From Branchiostoma floridae (Eukaryota > Chordata > Leptocardii > Amphioxiformes > Branchiostomatidae): 64,000 bases of DNA. Under the pieces are notes generated by a model, which was not told the DNA's origin, did no database searches, and saw only the letters and a list, made by a program, of their open reading frames with translations. Every line of letters begins with the position of its first letter. Positions within the stretch are counted from its first letter, which is position 1. Shown piece by piece: positions 28,522 through 42,213 of the stretch. The DNA is taken from positions 16,545,172-16,609,171 of the forward strand of contig NC_049986.1 of NCBI RefSeq assembly GCF_000003815.2, read 5' to 3'. The position numbers and the translations under genes are program-made.

Positions 28522-31500
28522 CCAACGGTGTCAAATAAAGATCTAGCCGAACGCCCACCCTGCACGCCTGAGACCGCGGAGGGATTAGTTATGTAAGAGT
28601 GATTTTTTTGTGTGCGTACATATAATAAGTATTAGGTATTTTACCAATATTTAGCTCTGGGCAATAGCAATAGATATGGGAATAGTTGTATTGGTATTCT
28701 GTGGGGATGCCATGGACTAGCGTACAACAAAGTTGTATGCATGCAAGGGGAAGACTGTTATCGTATATTAAAGAAAAGGAGTTACGCACGTCTATTACAG
28801 ACTGCATATCGCCTTTATCTTTATAACCCACAGCAGGATTATATATGCCAGGTATGGGGATATACATCATTCCACTAAACCTCGTCTGGGGCGCGTTTTC
28901 CACTTAAACTAACAAGGATCAACATTTCATTCAAATGCCCTAAATTTCTTACCTTGTTCTTTCATTTGAGATTAACTAAACCACAAAGTTCCTTTGATGG
29001 TAAATACTGCTCTATCTTTATCGACAGGAAATGAAATATTCATAACTTATGATAATCAAGAAGAATTAAGGCACCACGATGACTTTCCACCCACTCTCTA
29101 AAATGGTTGACTCACTTATAATGTCATGACGATGACCAATAAGCTTATGTAATTTGATTGATATGATTATGGTTGTGATTTGTCTGGCGTTATTCCAGTC
29201 GTCGTCATTTTTATTAGATACGTCATCACTTTTATCAGATACGTCAAACGTTTAGTGAGATTGCGTAGCATTGGTTAGTCATGTCTAATTTACTCCTTGT
29301 GGGGACCTCGTATCGTAATGCTTGAAATAAAGGCGTAATATGACTAATGGTTGTGGTTTGGTCCATACCAAATATTACAGAGAAAAGTACGCTGAACTGT
29401 TACATAACGAAATGTTCATGATAGCTATATCATGCATAGAAGACATATGACTTCTCTGTTCTTCGTCTCCCTTGTGAAAAGTGTAGATGATAAAGAGACC
29501 AAAACTCGTGTTCCGGTTTGTGTTATCCGGCCCACTTCTGTCTTCTTTTGCCGCTTTGCTCAATTCCTGTCCGTTCTTGTCCTGTCACATGCACGTCAAT
29601 GTTCGTCACCGATTAGTTATCCTCTACATACACCCCAAGTGCCCTTCGTTGTCACACGCGTGTGATGTTATTTATGGCGAAACAAGCGTACAGGTTCCTA
29701 ACAGGTCCCATGTGGTGTACCTACTGCCAAGGACAACTCCCTATCGTCCCCTTTATCTCAACTCGGGTCCCAAACCCCATCGGGAAACAGGATCCGATTG
29801 GCAACCAGTCCTCGCCACGTTTGATAACACGACATAAAGGAAGGGCAATAAATAATATATCACAGGGCCTGTTCTAGGGCACACATACACTGCAGCTGTA
29901 CATCAATTTCCTCGTCATCCTGGTTGAGAAAGATGGTGTATTCTTGATGGAGAGCATATATCTGGTCAAATACTTCTCCTTTTATTGCTTGGTTTATTAC
30001 TATCCATAATAGAAGATCCAAACTTAGTGATGTGAAATTGCCCTCGAATGGACTGAGTGTCGTAAAGTCTGACTTCAAGGCATCAACTTTATTCCCACAC
30101 AGCATTTTCAATATGGAATTCAGTAATAATCAATTTAGGGCGGCGTTTGGGCATAAATCATGGGTAGTTAGCCTGCCCCAAGGGAGCGGAAGAGTGGTGA
30201 ACGAGGAATAAAATTGCGATTGGGGGTGACCCGGGGCGCTGGTTTGGCCCAGCCGAGCGGAATGAGTTTTGACTATTGCACAATGTTCTATGATTGGAGC
30301 AAATCCCAAGAAAGGCACGGCGTTATTTGCCGGTAATTCGCGGTATACATCAGCTGAAATAGGGTCATCCGAAAACGCTACCCTCCCGACTAGACATAGC
30401 AGGGGGTCGGCGGGCCCAGTCTCCTGTAGGCCGCCGAGGATTTATTGAGGTCCCGTCCTTTTGGAGGTGAGCCGAATGACTTGCTTTAAATCTCCCCGGG
30501 TCTCCCACAGGAAGTATCTTTGTAGCAATATGCATTTGCCTTGCATGGAGGAACTGTGGTTGATATAGAGTAGAGATATATAGAGACTTACATTTATACA
30601 GGCAGAAAATGTGATTGTGTACAGCAGGTGCTAGTGCTTGAAGATACGGTGCATCGATCGCAGAACTGCTTGTGTGTCGGCATACATGTATGTGTAGTGA
30701 GATCTTCACCACCAGATTCTGACATTGAGAGATTATACTGCATTCCAAGTATCCAAGTTAACAATGACAGAATGGATCAGTCAAAGGCTGTAGAAAAGAC
30801 GGATCTCTATTGTTTGCTTGGGGAGTTTAAGTACAAATATACAAAAAGATGTCTTGTCGATGTGATATCAAAAATATGGGATTAGAAAAGAGGCTTTAGT
30901 ATCAACATTACGAAATATTTGATATGCTTGTAATCATTACATCATGTGTGACACAGTTATTTCTGCGTCCCTAAAGGAGGTACTGTTTAACATTCGTAGT
31001 TGTATAAGTTGATCACGGAGCGTGTTGAATTGCAGCTATTTGCAATAGTTATGCACAAAGCAGAAAAAGGGTTTACCCTTCTTTTTTGTTTTATAAGCCG
31101 TAAACCAGCAATCAGAACTTTACGATTATGTTTACGTTCATAAATACCTTCCTGTTCATAAACAAACACAAATATTAATTCTTAAGCCTGCTATTCTAGC
31201 ATATTACCCACGTGTAGATATGAGATTTACATTTAAACATTGTACTGGCCCCACATGATTGACCCTGCCCTAGTGCTAGCCATATCTCGGCACTAAAATG
31301 GACAAATCCAATATGACAAGCTCTGCCACAGCAGTACGTGTGTTACAGATGCTAACTGTGCAAATTGCTTGGAAAAAGAAAGCTAGAGCGTACATGAAGT
31401 GTGTTTTCCGTGACAAAAACCGTTGCTGAATTATTCAAACGTGGTGGAAATAATGCGAAAATTGCGTTACTGTAATCCACTTTAGGGGGAAGTTCCTACA

Positions 31501-31662
31501 ACATTCTCACTATGTCACCTTCCGTTTCATCGATTCCCTTGTGACTGAGCACATTTTCAGCAGCTGACCTTGGTTGCTCCTAAGGGTTGCATGGCATTGT
31601 ATTACGATATATTTACTGCAATGAATTGACAACATTTGTGTGCAATTCGTCGTCACCTCATT
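28522..31662. other. Noncoding, no supported gene
   Basis: It holds several short frames on both strands (for example 28589-28903 and 29860-30111, minus) with no recognisable domain, and the short repeat at 29203-29246. Confidence 0.5.
29203..29246. repeat. Short tandem repeat, unit 18-21 bp
   Basis: CGTCATTTTTATTAGATA is followed by CGTCATCACTTTTATCAGATA and the start of a third copy, CGTCA. Confidence 0.7.
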
Positions 31663-32423
31663 ATATTTCAGCCATACCATAGGTATGGTGAAATATATTG
31701 TATTCGTAATGTTTCTTTCTTTCTTTCTTTCTTTCTCCTGTCAAATCTTCAGAACACGGTATCTCCCTTGTTCCTCAACCGAATGACTTGAAATTTGGCA
31801 CAAGGGTAGAGTGGGCCAATACCCTCGGACGTTTTTTTCATTTTTTCCATATCTGTCTCTTAAATGATTTTATTAAGGTTTTTTGGTCATCTTAAGACCA
31901 AAACTGTATATTTGGGCCCCCTGTACCCTGGTATTATAACCGAATGAGCTGAAATTTGGTACAGATGTGCCTTGATAAGTCCCCCATATAGATTCAATAT
32001 CAGTTTTGGTGTACAGTATAACGAAATACTTATTTTTGCGATTTTTTGGTCATTTTTTTACCAAAAAAGGACACTTTTGGCTCCTGTACCTTGGTTTTAG
32101 AACCGGATGACCTGAAATTTAGTATAGGAGTGCCCTAGACATATGCGCACATGGATTCAATAACACTTGAGGCATACGGTACAATAAAATGCTCAATTTT
32201 GCGATTATTTGGCCATTTTATGACCAAAAAGTACACTTTTGGCTATTGTGCTCTGGTTTTAAATCCAAATGACCTAAATTTTGGTAAAAGGGTGCACTAG
32301 ATATTTATTCAAATGACACATGTATAATTTTTGTCATAGACTACGTCAAAATGATATATTTGGGGATTTTTTTGTCATTTTCCAATAGCCAGAGGGGTCA
32401 ATGACCTTAAGGTCGTTGACCCC
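31663..32423 (-). mobile_element. Composite non-autonomous element: hairpin, (TTTC)6, four ~162 bp core repeats, hairpin
   Basis: In + order: a 15 bp inverted repeat with one bulge (31663-31696, ATATTTCA.CCATACC arms), a (TTTC)6 microsatellite (31712-31735), then four diverged core units with (A/G)ATGA..TGAAATTTGG.A landmarks at about 31782, 31942, 32105 and 32267, a period of 161-163 bp. A 30 bp near-perfect palindrome (32394-32423, GGGGTCAA.GACCTT arms) closes it. Core units 1 and 2 carry an internal hairpin (TTTTGGTC...GACCAAAA type), unit 3 a one-mismatch version. Core repeats of ~160 bp plus a tetranucleotide tract plus palindromes recall pearl/HINE (Helentron-associated) elements known from molluscs and other animals; on that reading it lies on the minus strand. 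The structure is seen directly; the class is inference. Confidence 0.65.
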
Positions 32424-32513
32424 CAGCTGCAGATTGGACCTACTGGCATATATGTCTATTTAATCTAATTAGATAGGTAACCAATCACTTAGCCTGAATC
32501 TATATCCTAAAGA

Positions 32514-32530
32514 GGGGGGGGGGGGGGGGG
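32514..32530. repeat. Poly-G tract, 17 G
   Basis: Seventeen consecutive G lie between two repeat arrays. The tract could form a G-quadruplex and its length may be unreliable in the assembly. Confidence 0.95.
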
Positions 32531-32559
32531 TGGCAGCCAATCAGCGAGCCCGGGGTTAT

Positions 32560-33300
32560 CTGGAAGAGTCCATTCTTACACGGAGGGGGTCGGTTTTTTT
32601 TTAAATTCATCATTGGACTGGGGAAGTCTTTCAGGGGATGCATTTTTGGACAGGGCTATTTTGCAATTTTACAGAAAGGGTGCTGGAAGAGTCTATTCTC
32701 GCACGGAGGGGGGATTTTTCAAAATTCATATTTTGGACTTTGGGGACTTCTAGTTTGTCAAAGTCTTTCAGGAGGGGTATTTTTGGACTGGGCTAATTTG
32801 CAATTTTACATGGGGGTTCTGGAAGAGTCCATTCTTGCATAGAGGGGGCTTTTTTTTTAAATCCATTTTTTGGACTTCAGTGATTATGTCAAAGTCCTAT
32901 TTTAGCGGATGTATTTTTGGACTGCTCTACTTTACATGGAAGAGTCCATTTTTTGCTCACGGAAGGGGGATTTTTTCAAATTCAGTTTTGAACGGGTGAT
33001 GATTCAAAATTCAATTTTAGTGGAAGTGTTTTTAGACTGGTCTATTATACCTTTTTATGCACTGGGACCTTTTTTGCTAAATTCAATTTTGGATTTGGTT
33101 TCTTATTCAAAAGGCCAAGGTTTCAGTGGGAGTATTTCTGGACTGGTCTATTGTGCAAATTCACATAGGGTGCACTGGAGTCCATTCTTGAACGGGGGAA
33201 TTTTGTAAGACTCATTTTTGGGTTAAACCGTCATTAGTAAAAGTGATTTTTCAAATGGGTGATTTTGAAATAGCCTATTGTTGCATGGGGAGGGAGATGG
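32560..33300. repeat. Degenerate tandem array, unit ~115-135 bp, five or six copies
   Basis: CTGGAAGAGTCCATTCTTGCACGGAGGGGG or close variants recur at about 32560, 32683, 32819, 32935 and 33170. Each is followed by a T-rich run, AAATTCA.TTTTGGACT, and TTTTTGGACTGG.CTA before the next unit. Divergence increases toward the right end. The 99-codon frame at 32909-33208 is a by-product of the array. Confidence 0.85.
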
Positions 33301-36300
33301 CTGAAATATGCTGTATTTGCTCTCAAGCAAATGTCGGCCTTTCTAGTTTAGATGTCAATTGATAGTTTTTAGAAACCTGCTGATCAACAGATCTTACTCA
33401 GTGTCTCTGACGAAAGGTGTAGTGGCTGCTACCTGGAACGTCTGACCGTTTCCAAAATCTATCAGGTTGCTTGAGTACTGTTGCCTTATGCCTCTTTTTA
33501 CCTGGATTTCCAACCTCCATCGACACGTATTGTTTTGAAAATTTCATACAACTCCCATGGTTTTGTGACGGAGAGGTTTTTGAATGTCCTTACCAACGTT
33601 TATTTCTGCTAGATGCCCTACGTACCACGACGAACGCAAATGTGCCTGCGCTGTACTGTACACAACGTGACAGTCGCGCACAAGAGTAATTCCCCTGGCA
33701 GCTGGAAACGACATGTAGCATTATGGGCATAAGCTTGCCATAACTCTACAGTCCAAAGTGGATGTGCTTGTGTACACATCGTGTCATGCGTGACTCATCG
33801 GTTAATACCACTAGAGCCACCCTATACTTAACTCAGAGGCGATCAAGTATGGTGGAAAAGGGACAGTTTACTGTTAGTACGTAGACGTGGGGACTGAGAC
33901 GGTCCATTCCTTGTGTTCAGTCACTGATGTAAAATGGGGTTTAAAAAAGAACGTTTTCTAAAGATTGATGGTGTGTATTTTCAAGTAGGTGTTTTGAAAA
34001 TATGGTACATATTTTATGTACGATAGTATTTGCATATTGTCATATGGGTTATGTCGTCCACAACATCTACCATAAGATGCCTTTATTACCATGACTTCGT
34101 AGCTTGTAAGTTGAGATACTTCAATATTCAACATGAAAGGCTGCTTGTATGATGAGAACAGAACCGGTATCACTAATGTGGTGATGGTAAAACAAACAGA
34201 GTCTGTTACATGCGGTGGCATGGTTTTGTTACAGGTAGAAACATGGCACTCTATTTTGTTCCAATGGTTTCCTTATGTCAACTGTCGGTGTATGTCATAC
34301 TTGCGCAATAAGAGACCAGTACACATTGCTTTCGCAAGTTTTTCTTTATCCCAGCATTACATGATTAGTCATGCGCGTAACGATGTGTAACCGGACACAC
34401 CCACTTTGCCTTGAGGACACATAGAGGGATGACGTCAAGGATATCACATGTCACTTTAACATTTCAGGCTAATTCGTCTCCTGCAGGTGGTCCGTACATG
34501 ACGCCAAAGATTAAATAATTCGCACCAGCTAGAAAGAATGTCCTGTAGTCGTACTCAAGAGTCCCTTTGACGACATGGGCTTCCGTATCTAACCTTACTA
34601 GCTGCAGAACCGATTTCCTTTGCCGCCGTACCGAGTTTCACTCGTCTTTCAGGCATGGATTTATTCGGTAGCGTATGTATGCTTTTAGAGGAGATATAAT
34701 CTCCCTTTCTATGCTCAGTTCGAGCAGGATGTTATGACAAGATAAGGCAGTACATCTTCCGTGCGTCTGCTCTCGGTACATGTATGTTGTCAGGTGGTGA
34801 GGTCGGTGAACCTTTCGTTGCTGGCAAGATCTCCTAAAACAACCAACTTCTTCCGAGAATGTTTAAGGTTTGGTAGAATATAGGTTTCTTTTTACGGAAC
34901 CAGATTGTGGTGAGAAGCAGTGCTCCAGATAGAAGCTGTACAGAAGGTATCTGAAAGGCCGAGAAACGTAAAGCATGGGAGATTTTGCTGGTTGTGTAAG
35001 AACCTCAATATCATACAACCAACTTCTAGTTCTGTCAGCAGTCTTATCATAACCCGTTTACTATACTGGTTAAGACGCACAGAACAATAACACTGTAACA
35101 AGTTAGCTCAAGTAACACTGATGCTAAATGACTTTTCATGCCGCCTTTACGAAAGTATATGCACAGAACTGGATGGCTGGCAATATGTCAAGGACATTTC
35201 CAGTTCCTACAAAATAGGCTCAAACTATATAGGATATGCATAAGGTATCTATATGATTAACCTATCGTAACCCTCCATGCTAATGTGATCACTGTTGACA
35301 CAATAGATGGCAGACATGAGGTGGTCTTCTTTATTACATTTTGGGTTCTCTAAAATATGACCGTTTTGGCTTCATTGAGACAACAAAACAACCAAACCAA
35401 ACAAAGCAAAGCATACCGTTGGCTGCGGCAATCAATCTAGCTTAGGTCGTACTAGACGATAATGTAGACGTCTGAGCGTAGCAAAATCTCCAGATCCATT
35501 GAACTTTCTTCAGTTACTGTTTGTAGTTCAGTTCAGAAGGCATTTTACCCAACATTTGAATTGACTTTGACACTTGTGTTCAGGTCTTAACAAAAAGACA
35601 TAAAACACGTGCTCCTATATTCACGGTATATGCCCTCAATACTGTTGTTCATTAGGTATATTCTCAACAAACGTTTATTCAATCTTCATTCAATATCATT
35701 GAACTTGCAATCACGAATTACTGAAAGACAATATACCGGAATGATAAAACCATAGATTAAGTTGAGTAAGGAGTGGAGTAAACCGCCACATACTCTTTGG
35801 CAAGAGCTGAAAGCGGGCAACCAAATCAGTCTGACTGGGTGTATCGATCACTTGTTCAACTGCCAGCATTGATTCAATTACATGTGAGATTGTTGCAGCC
35901 CAGGAGTCTCTGCACCGAATCTTCTCTCCCTTGGCTCTTAATCCATCCAAGTCCTGTCCGGCCTGAGTGAACAGTAATCAAGTCAGCTCCAATCGTGTAC
36001 GGGGATCCTTCGCCTTTTGACGTACAGGAAGTAAGGATGTTCGTCGTATGTCCAGGTCATGTTTGTGACTTTATCAAAAGAGTTGAGAATGAGGACATTT
36101 GTGGTACAATTATGAAAGGGTGTGGTGCAATTATAACAGGTTTTGGTACATAACAGCTGATTTTCAACAAAAATCACGTCATTTAAAGAAATGTGGAAGC
36201 ACTCATTAAATTTTGTCCTATTTCTGTCAGTCCAGCTGTGCATGAGTTTTATTAATTACCATATCTATCTTTATTTACACGATATGCATCGATGACGCAT

Positions 36301-38240
36301 ATGTACGAATGAGCATACCGCTATCCTATTTACTACGCTCCTGCTATAAGGACGGATTTCATGGATGGCATTTATGGAAATCGTGTATCGATATATCATT
36401 ATAGTCTGATTTCCTGTTTCCTATCACAGTAGTGTTCCTTGACTATTAAATTTACGGCAATATCGCACTTTATACATTTAATAAAGTTACAAGATGAAAA
36501 GTTTGTATCTTTAAAACTATTTGGTTCTTATGAAATAAAAACGTTAAATTGGTCAAAACACTTTATTGCACATGATTTGTAAGTAATAACTAAAGGTAAC
36601 AAATGAAGATTAATGCTTTCCAGAAAACGATGAACGAAACTGAAAACCAACCAACGCGTCTGACAAGAAAACCTAGCATCCTCAGGCAATGGAAGATGCA
36701 ACTCTTTATATTCCATTCAGCTCGTTTATGTTCTCTGACAACAACGAAGCCACACCTGGACTGCCCACAGGCAATGCATGCCACGTAGGATAGCCTGCAG
36801 ATTTCATTCCGGACACGTGAATACATTTTGACATCGTTTTTATTACGTTTAGTGTTACTCCAAAAGACGTATGCTCGTTGTCAAACAAATAGGTAATGAT
36901 ACTTGGTAACGTTTTATCTTAAAATTTTGGATAAAACAATATCTCTGTAAAACAGGCGCTAAATGTGCCAAGCGTAAGTTATTGCTGTAGACCGCTGTAG
37001 CTTAAGGGTCAAGATAACGTACCATCGCATCTGAATTATTCCGCTTTTCATGACATCCGGATGACAACTACTTATGACCAAGCTGCTTTAGGGGAGACGT
37101 GGGCATTAATTTCGTTGTCGAAGATGTAAAGTTTTTTTCATATTTTGGCGCTTTGCATATTATGCTTTGTCACCAATAGTGTACTAGAAAACGGAGATAA
37201 GAACGCTTTCGGGATTTCTTACCAGCATGAGATTACAGTTTCACCTGCATCTGTGTGTCTGTGAAGCGCGTAGACGCGTTTTATTACTGTAATGACAAAT
37301 GATCTGACTGTAGTAAGATACGTCAAATAGATTGCTGTTGGCTGGTCTTCAATATGATAACCATTTTCCAGTATTTCAAACGTATAGCCATTTTTTGTAT
37401 GATTTACTCTTTATATACGTAGCCTGAAATTCCGCATTTGACACAATGTAGAATGTACAAAATTAGCGTTGAGAAAATAAGATGACTGAACCTACCTAAC
37501 GTTACATTTCAAACCTTTCAATTGCACACTATACATTGACAGGTCTTAGATTTTTTCTTGGATTCTAGTTGGACTGTCCGGCCTAATCGCCGAAGTCTCG
37601 TCTTGTTGTTCTTGTATTCAACATTGTTAGTTATAGTTTTTTATGTTAGTGGTGTAGCAGATTCTTGAGTCCTTCACCACAATGTTGACGTAACTTCATG
37701 TTGACTATTAGGAATTCGTGGTGTCCTTCTCTATGCTTTCTAGATGTTAAAATGCACCGGTGAGCCTCTAAACTTTACCTAAACTTTGTCTTCTTATGTT
37801 ATTGACAAGCTTAGTGGAGCAATGGAATAGTCTATCGACTAGTAAAAAGAAAAATAGATTGACCGTGAAAACTCAGATGATACTTTGAAAGTGCTCAATC
37901 ATCCGACCCTCATCTAATTAATATTGTAAGCAGTGCAGTGATAAAATCTATTATCACGAACACGTCATAGACACAGTTTATCAATAAAGCAATATTTCAT
38001 TAAAAATAAATCAGACTTACTCCATTGTACATAATCCGTGATCCCATAATGGCTTTGAGTTAATTATTTGACAAATCGTGATTGAAATTGTTTCCCCAAA
38101 CAACGTCCTTCAATCATGTTATTACCATAGAATTCAGCTCGGTATATTGTAGCTAGATCAGAAATAAGTAATAGAATACTGATATGAGTGTACTTCTATT
38201 ATGTCAAGATACTTCCCTGCACACAGGTTTCCATAGGACA

Positions 38241-38262
38241 TTAAATATAATTATATATTTAA
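38241..38262. repeat. Small AT-rich palindrome
   Basis: TTAAATATA and TATATTTAA are separated by four bases. It is common in AT-rich DNA and of low significance. Confidence 0.5.
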
Positions 38263-41200
38263 TAAAGACGATGTAGCAGTGCCGACGTCACAGTGGCCTT
38301 CCTGTCGTGCAATGGCTGTCTAATCATCGTCACTGAGGGCGAAACCATACATGACATGATTTAATTTGTACCGAATTAATCTCCAATCGCTCTGACACGA
38401 CAATCCCTGGGGTGTAGTGGGGGCGTAGCGCACTAAGGATGCCCAAGTGTAGGGTGGATTGTTGTCCCTTTAACTTGACTAATTACTACTTCGTTCCCGA
38501 CAGTTTACCGATCTGCATACAAATTAATGACCCAGAGTAAAATGTTGACTGGGTTGTCAAGGAAATTTAGCAGGGAGACGAAATATGAGACATGACACTT
38601 TACTTTTGTTTTGTTATTTTATAGTATGCCATTACCTCCAAAGTTAGAAGTTGTATCTAGAGATCTGAATCGTGAAAGATGAATAGATAACTGTCAGGAT
38701 GATGACAAATTCTGGTAATGATTTTGATTTTCTATATCACGTGAATGCAGTGATAATATCATGCTGTGTTTTTATTCGGCATTGACCAGGTGGATATGTG
38801 AAAAATCAAATTGCGTCCTTATTACAAAAGGATTGCAACATATAGACCAAATACGATATAATAGATTCAAACATGTAGAGAGTCATAGCACAATCAAAAT
38901 CTATGCATACTTTTCACAAGTTCGTCTAATGGCTAAATCAGGTGGGTATTACTGTTTAATTGACTTTTGTACAATAAGTACATATTAATGGCATTGTAGT
39001 TTTCTTATTATTTGTCCATTACAAACTCATTATACTAGGAACTCATATTTATAAGAGCACAAGCAAATGTATCTTAGATACAGACTATGACCTTTTTGTA
39101 ATGTACCCTTAGATAAAACTTACAGGGAGCAAAGTTTGAAGAAGTTTGTACATCATCTTTATGTTTATGATCAAGATAAAATTTTGTGGTCAGATGTTGT
39201 CGCTCAGATCTGGGAAATACAGCTGTGCCGTGCTCCTGACGGCCTTTTTTCAGGCAAACCGTCTTTTCGAGGCCCTTTTAAGCCCGCTGGGAGTGAGGGT
39301 GCCGTGTTCAATTAAATTACTTGTGAAAGGTGATGTCACGCGACATCCACAGGCGGCATGGTCGGTCCTGTCGAAAGACACACCCTGGCAAGTTTGCACC
39401 GTTAGGAGTTTCTCACAACATAAATTCACCAGCGCTAGAGAAGACCTTTTTATTTACCGCCGAGGGAATAGAGAGAAAGGTGATACATGACACGTCCAAT
39501 AACCTTCCAGCGCTTCAGCCGCCGGCCCCTTATCATAGCCCGTAAAGCAGCTCATCTCTCGAGCCAGCTGGATTGGCGCACAGTGATTTGACAGGAATGC
39601 ATGAGCATTACATGGCCCCCATGGGAGATCCCTTATCTATAATTAAGCTCCAGCCGAGGCTGGAGATCCGTCCCGACACGTGAAAGAGGCTGCGCCTGTG
39701 GAGAGACCTGGTTCGGCATCGCGGCAGGTCTGCAGGACTAACCCCAACGTACGTGGTGTCGTCTTCACTGTCACCTGCCCAGGGACGGGGTAAACGTAGG
39801 TGAACATTTCTGCATAATCTGGCTATCATATCGTTTCGCAAAACTTCATTTGTGTTCAGATTGGCTACGCAGTAGTGCCAGTAGCAGAGCAGGTGGTTAA
39901 ACAGGTGTGTTACAAGGCATAGGAGTTTATCACTTTTATGATAACTGCAAAACGCTGCTGGTTTGCCCCTTGATCCAAGTATTGTTTAGCAAAGGAGGTA
40001 TCTATTTCGACAATGCTAGTCCTATTTTCTGCTGATAGAGAGCTTCTTCAAAACAGCTTTGAGGTCGATGTCGTGACCTCTCATGTGTGAGCAACACCAA
40101 ATCCTCCAGATGTGTTCATGGTAATTGCATTTCCCTTTACAAGATCCCACCCTCTCCAGGCGCGTCGTTAGAGACACAGAAGGTCGTGAACAGATGCCTC
40201 CATCCTTTCTGGAGTAGGGATTTGACCGGGTGATAACACACCGGGTTATTGCACAGGGCTGTCTGCAGTTTGCTTTGATCCATCAGGGTTGAAACCCTGG
40301 AATACTCGTTCACCTTTCTGACATAAAAGAAGCAACTTCGGGCTGACGATATATCTCTTGTGGCGTGATGTCTTCATTTATGGCACTGCTGCCGCGTTCG
40401 TCTTCATTTGGATCTCATTATATCCGTGTGATAGATTGTTGAAATGAGAGTTAAGGACGGAGGAGGGCATCACGGGTAATAGTGGCTGACACCTACCGTG
40501 CCACAGGGTACAATAAGCTGCACGCACCCACCAGCCTGGGAGGGCTTTTTCGACACCTCGAATGAGACTATTTATCTCCTGCTGAACGAATTTCAGAATA
40601 TCGGGACCCGACTGCCTATTCCTTCGCGCACGTCATAGACACGCGCACTTTAGTATGTCTTCAGAACATACGGAATCGATCATACTCACTGTGGGTGGCT
40701 GTATAAGGTACAAAGGTCAAGCGTTTATGGGCGTAGTCGAAAAAAGTGCTTAACTTTTCTTGGAATTATTGAGGTAGCTATACAGAATCTATTTCCTGTG
40801 ACTAGAGAAGGCATTATAGTTCCGTGAGAAATATCCATCATGCTGAAGGAAAGTGAAGGCCGTTTGTTTTGCGGGGATGTATTTTCTCTGTAATTCACAT
40901 GCACTTTAGATATCTTCTTTGCACGGCAGTGAATGTGGAAGGTCATGTCTTACATGTAGCTCAGTTTTAATAGTTCAAAGTATATCCCTGCAATAATGCA
41001 TGTAACGTAAAAACTAATTCAACCAAAATTTATATGTGTACGTGTGCGTTTGTAAACGTTAAAAAGAAGAGCCTTTTACTAAATTACTTTGAGTATCATT
41101 TCCTGTAGATGCAGTTAAGAAGATGTGTATCTATACGTGTACTGAAAGACCATCGTCAAAAGGTGTGACGTCGTGACAAGTTATTTTTGATTATACTTTT

Positions 41201-42128
41201 TCTACACGTTTGGAGATGATGACACAGCTTTTTTGAATATTCAAAACTTCTTCTTTAGAATTTCTGAAACATCCAAACTAATGTAAAGAGTTACTGACTC
41301 TTGTAACAGCTCAGTTCAAAATGTAAAAAATACCTCTGCATAATCTGGTTGAACGCTGAAACTTTCCCGAGTGTGCACTAGAGCAGCGTTGAACGTATCA
41401 CTTTAGAATCAGACATCCACACTTACATTGCCTGAGGGTTGATTCCCAACTCATTCCTGGGCAGACATACCTTATCTCAAAGTGATACTGAATCAGTCCA
41501 GTATGCTCAGTCCGCGTGTCGGTCAACCCATTCCCGCATTTATCTTTACGGGGATCAATTGATTGCCTATTATTGAGTCACAATGTAGTCCTAGGTATCG
41601 GGCTGGTTTAGTATATGTGACTATTGTAGGTCCATCTCTCTGCCATAGATGGTTCTAATCAAATGTCAAGGGCTTTTGTACATGTGGAACTCCGTTGTAG
41701 ATGTGCGAGACGAGATTCCTGTGGGTACAGTGTTGTTTGCTTGTATGCATGGATGTAATTTTGTGGCAACTATATGACGTTGAAGACTAACAGTGTCATA
41801 TAGTTTTCACGGGTAAAGGAAATTTCTGAACAAGCAGATCTTAGGTAGGGAATGAAAATTTTAGATCTGGCAGTCCACAAAATTAAGACGTATTTGTTTA
41901 GTCATAACGGTGACGGAACGGTTTTTTAATCATGGCCCCCACCGTCTATATCTTTATCCCACCGCAGGTCCAACTTACATTGTTCATTGAACACTGTGTG
42001 TGAGTTTGGAGTTGGTATCAGAAACAACATGCTAACAATATTGTCAATAGATGTCATTTCCAAAATCTATTTGGAGATGTTATGGGCACAGGTATAGCTG
42101 CAGGGCTTGTCTCCCTACATTACTTCAA

Positions 42129-42213
42129 CTTGTATCATCATCATGCATATTTAAGCGTCCTTATATGGAGGGTACTCGGGGTTTTTCAACATAATGATGA
42201 TGTATAATACAAG
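42129..42213. repeat. Imperfect inverted repeat, 85 bp
   Basis: CTTGTATCATCATCAT on the left and ATGATGATGTATAATACAAG on the right pair with a small gap. The middle is unrelated sequence. It may be a remnant foldback element. Confidence 0.5.

Noticed and set aside
32909-33208. 99-codon frame in the repeat array
   Set aside because: Created by the periodic T-rich/G-rich units.
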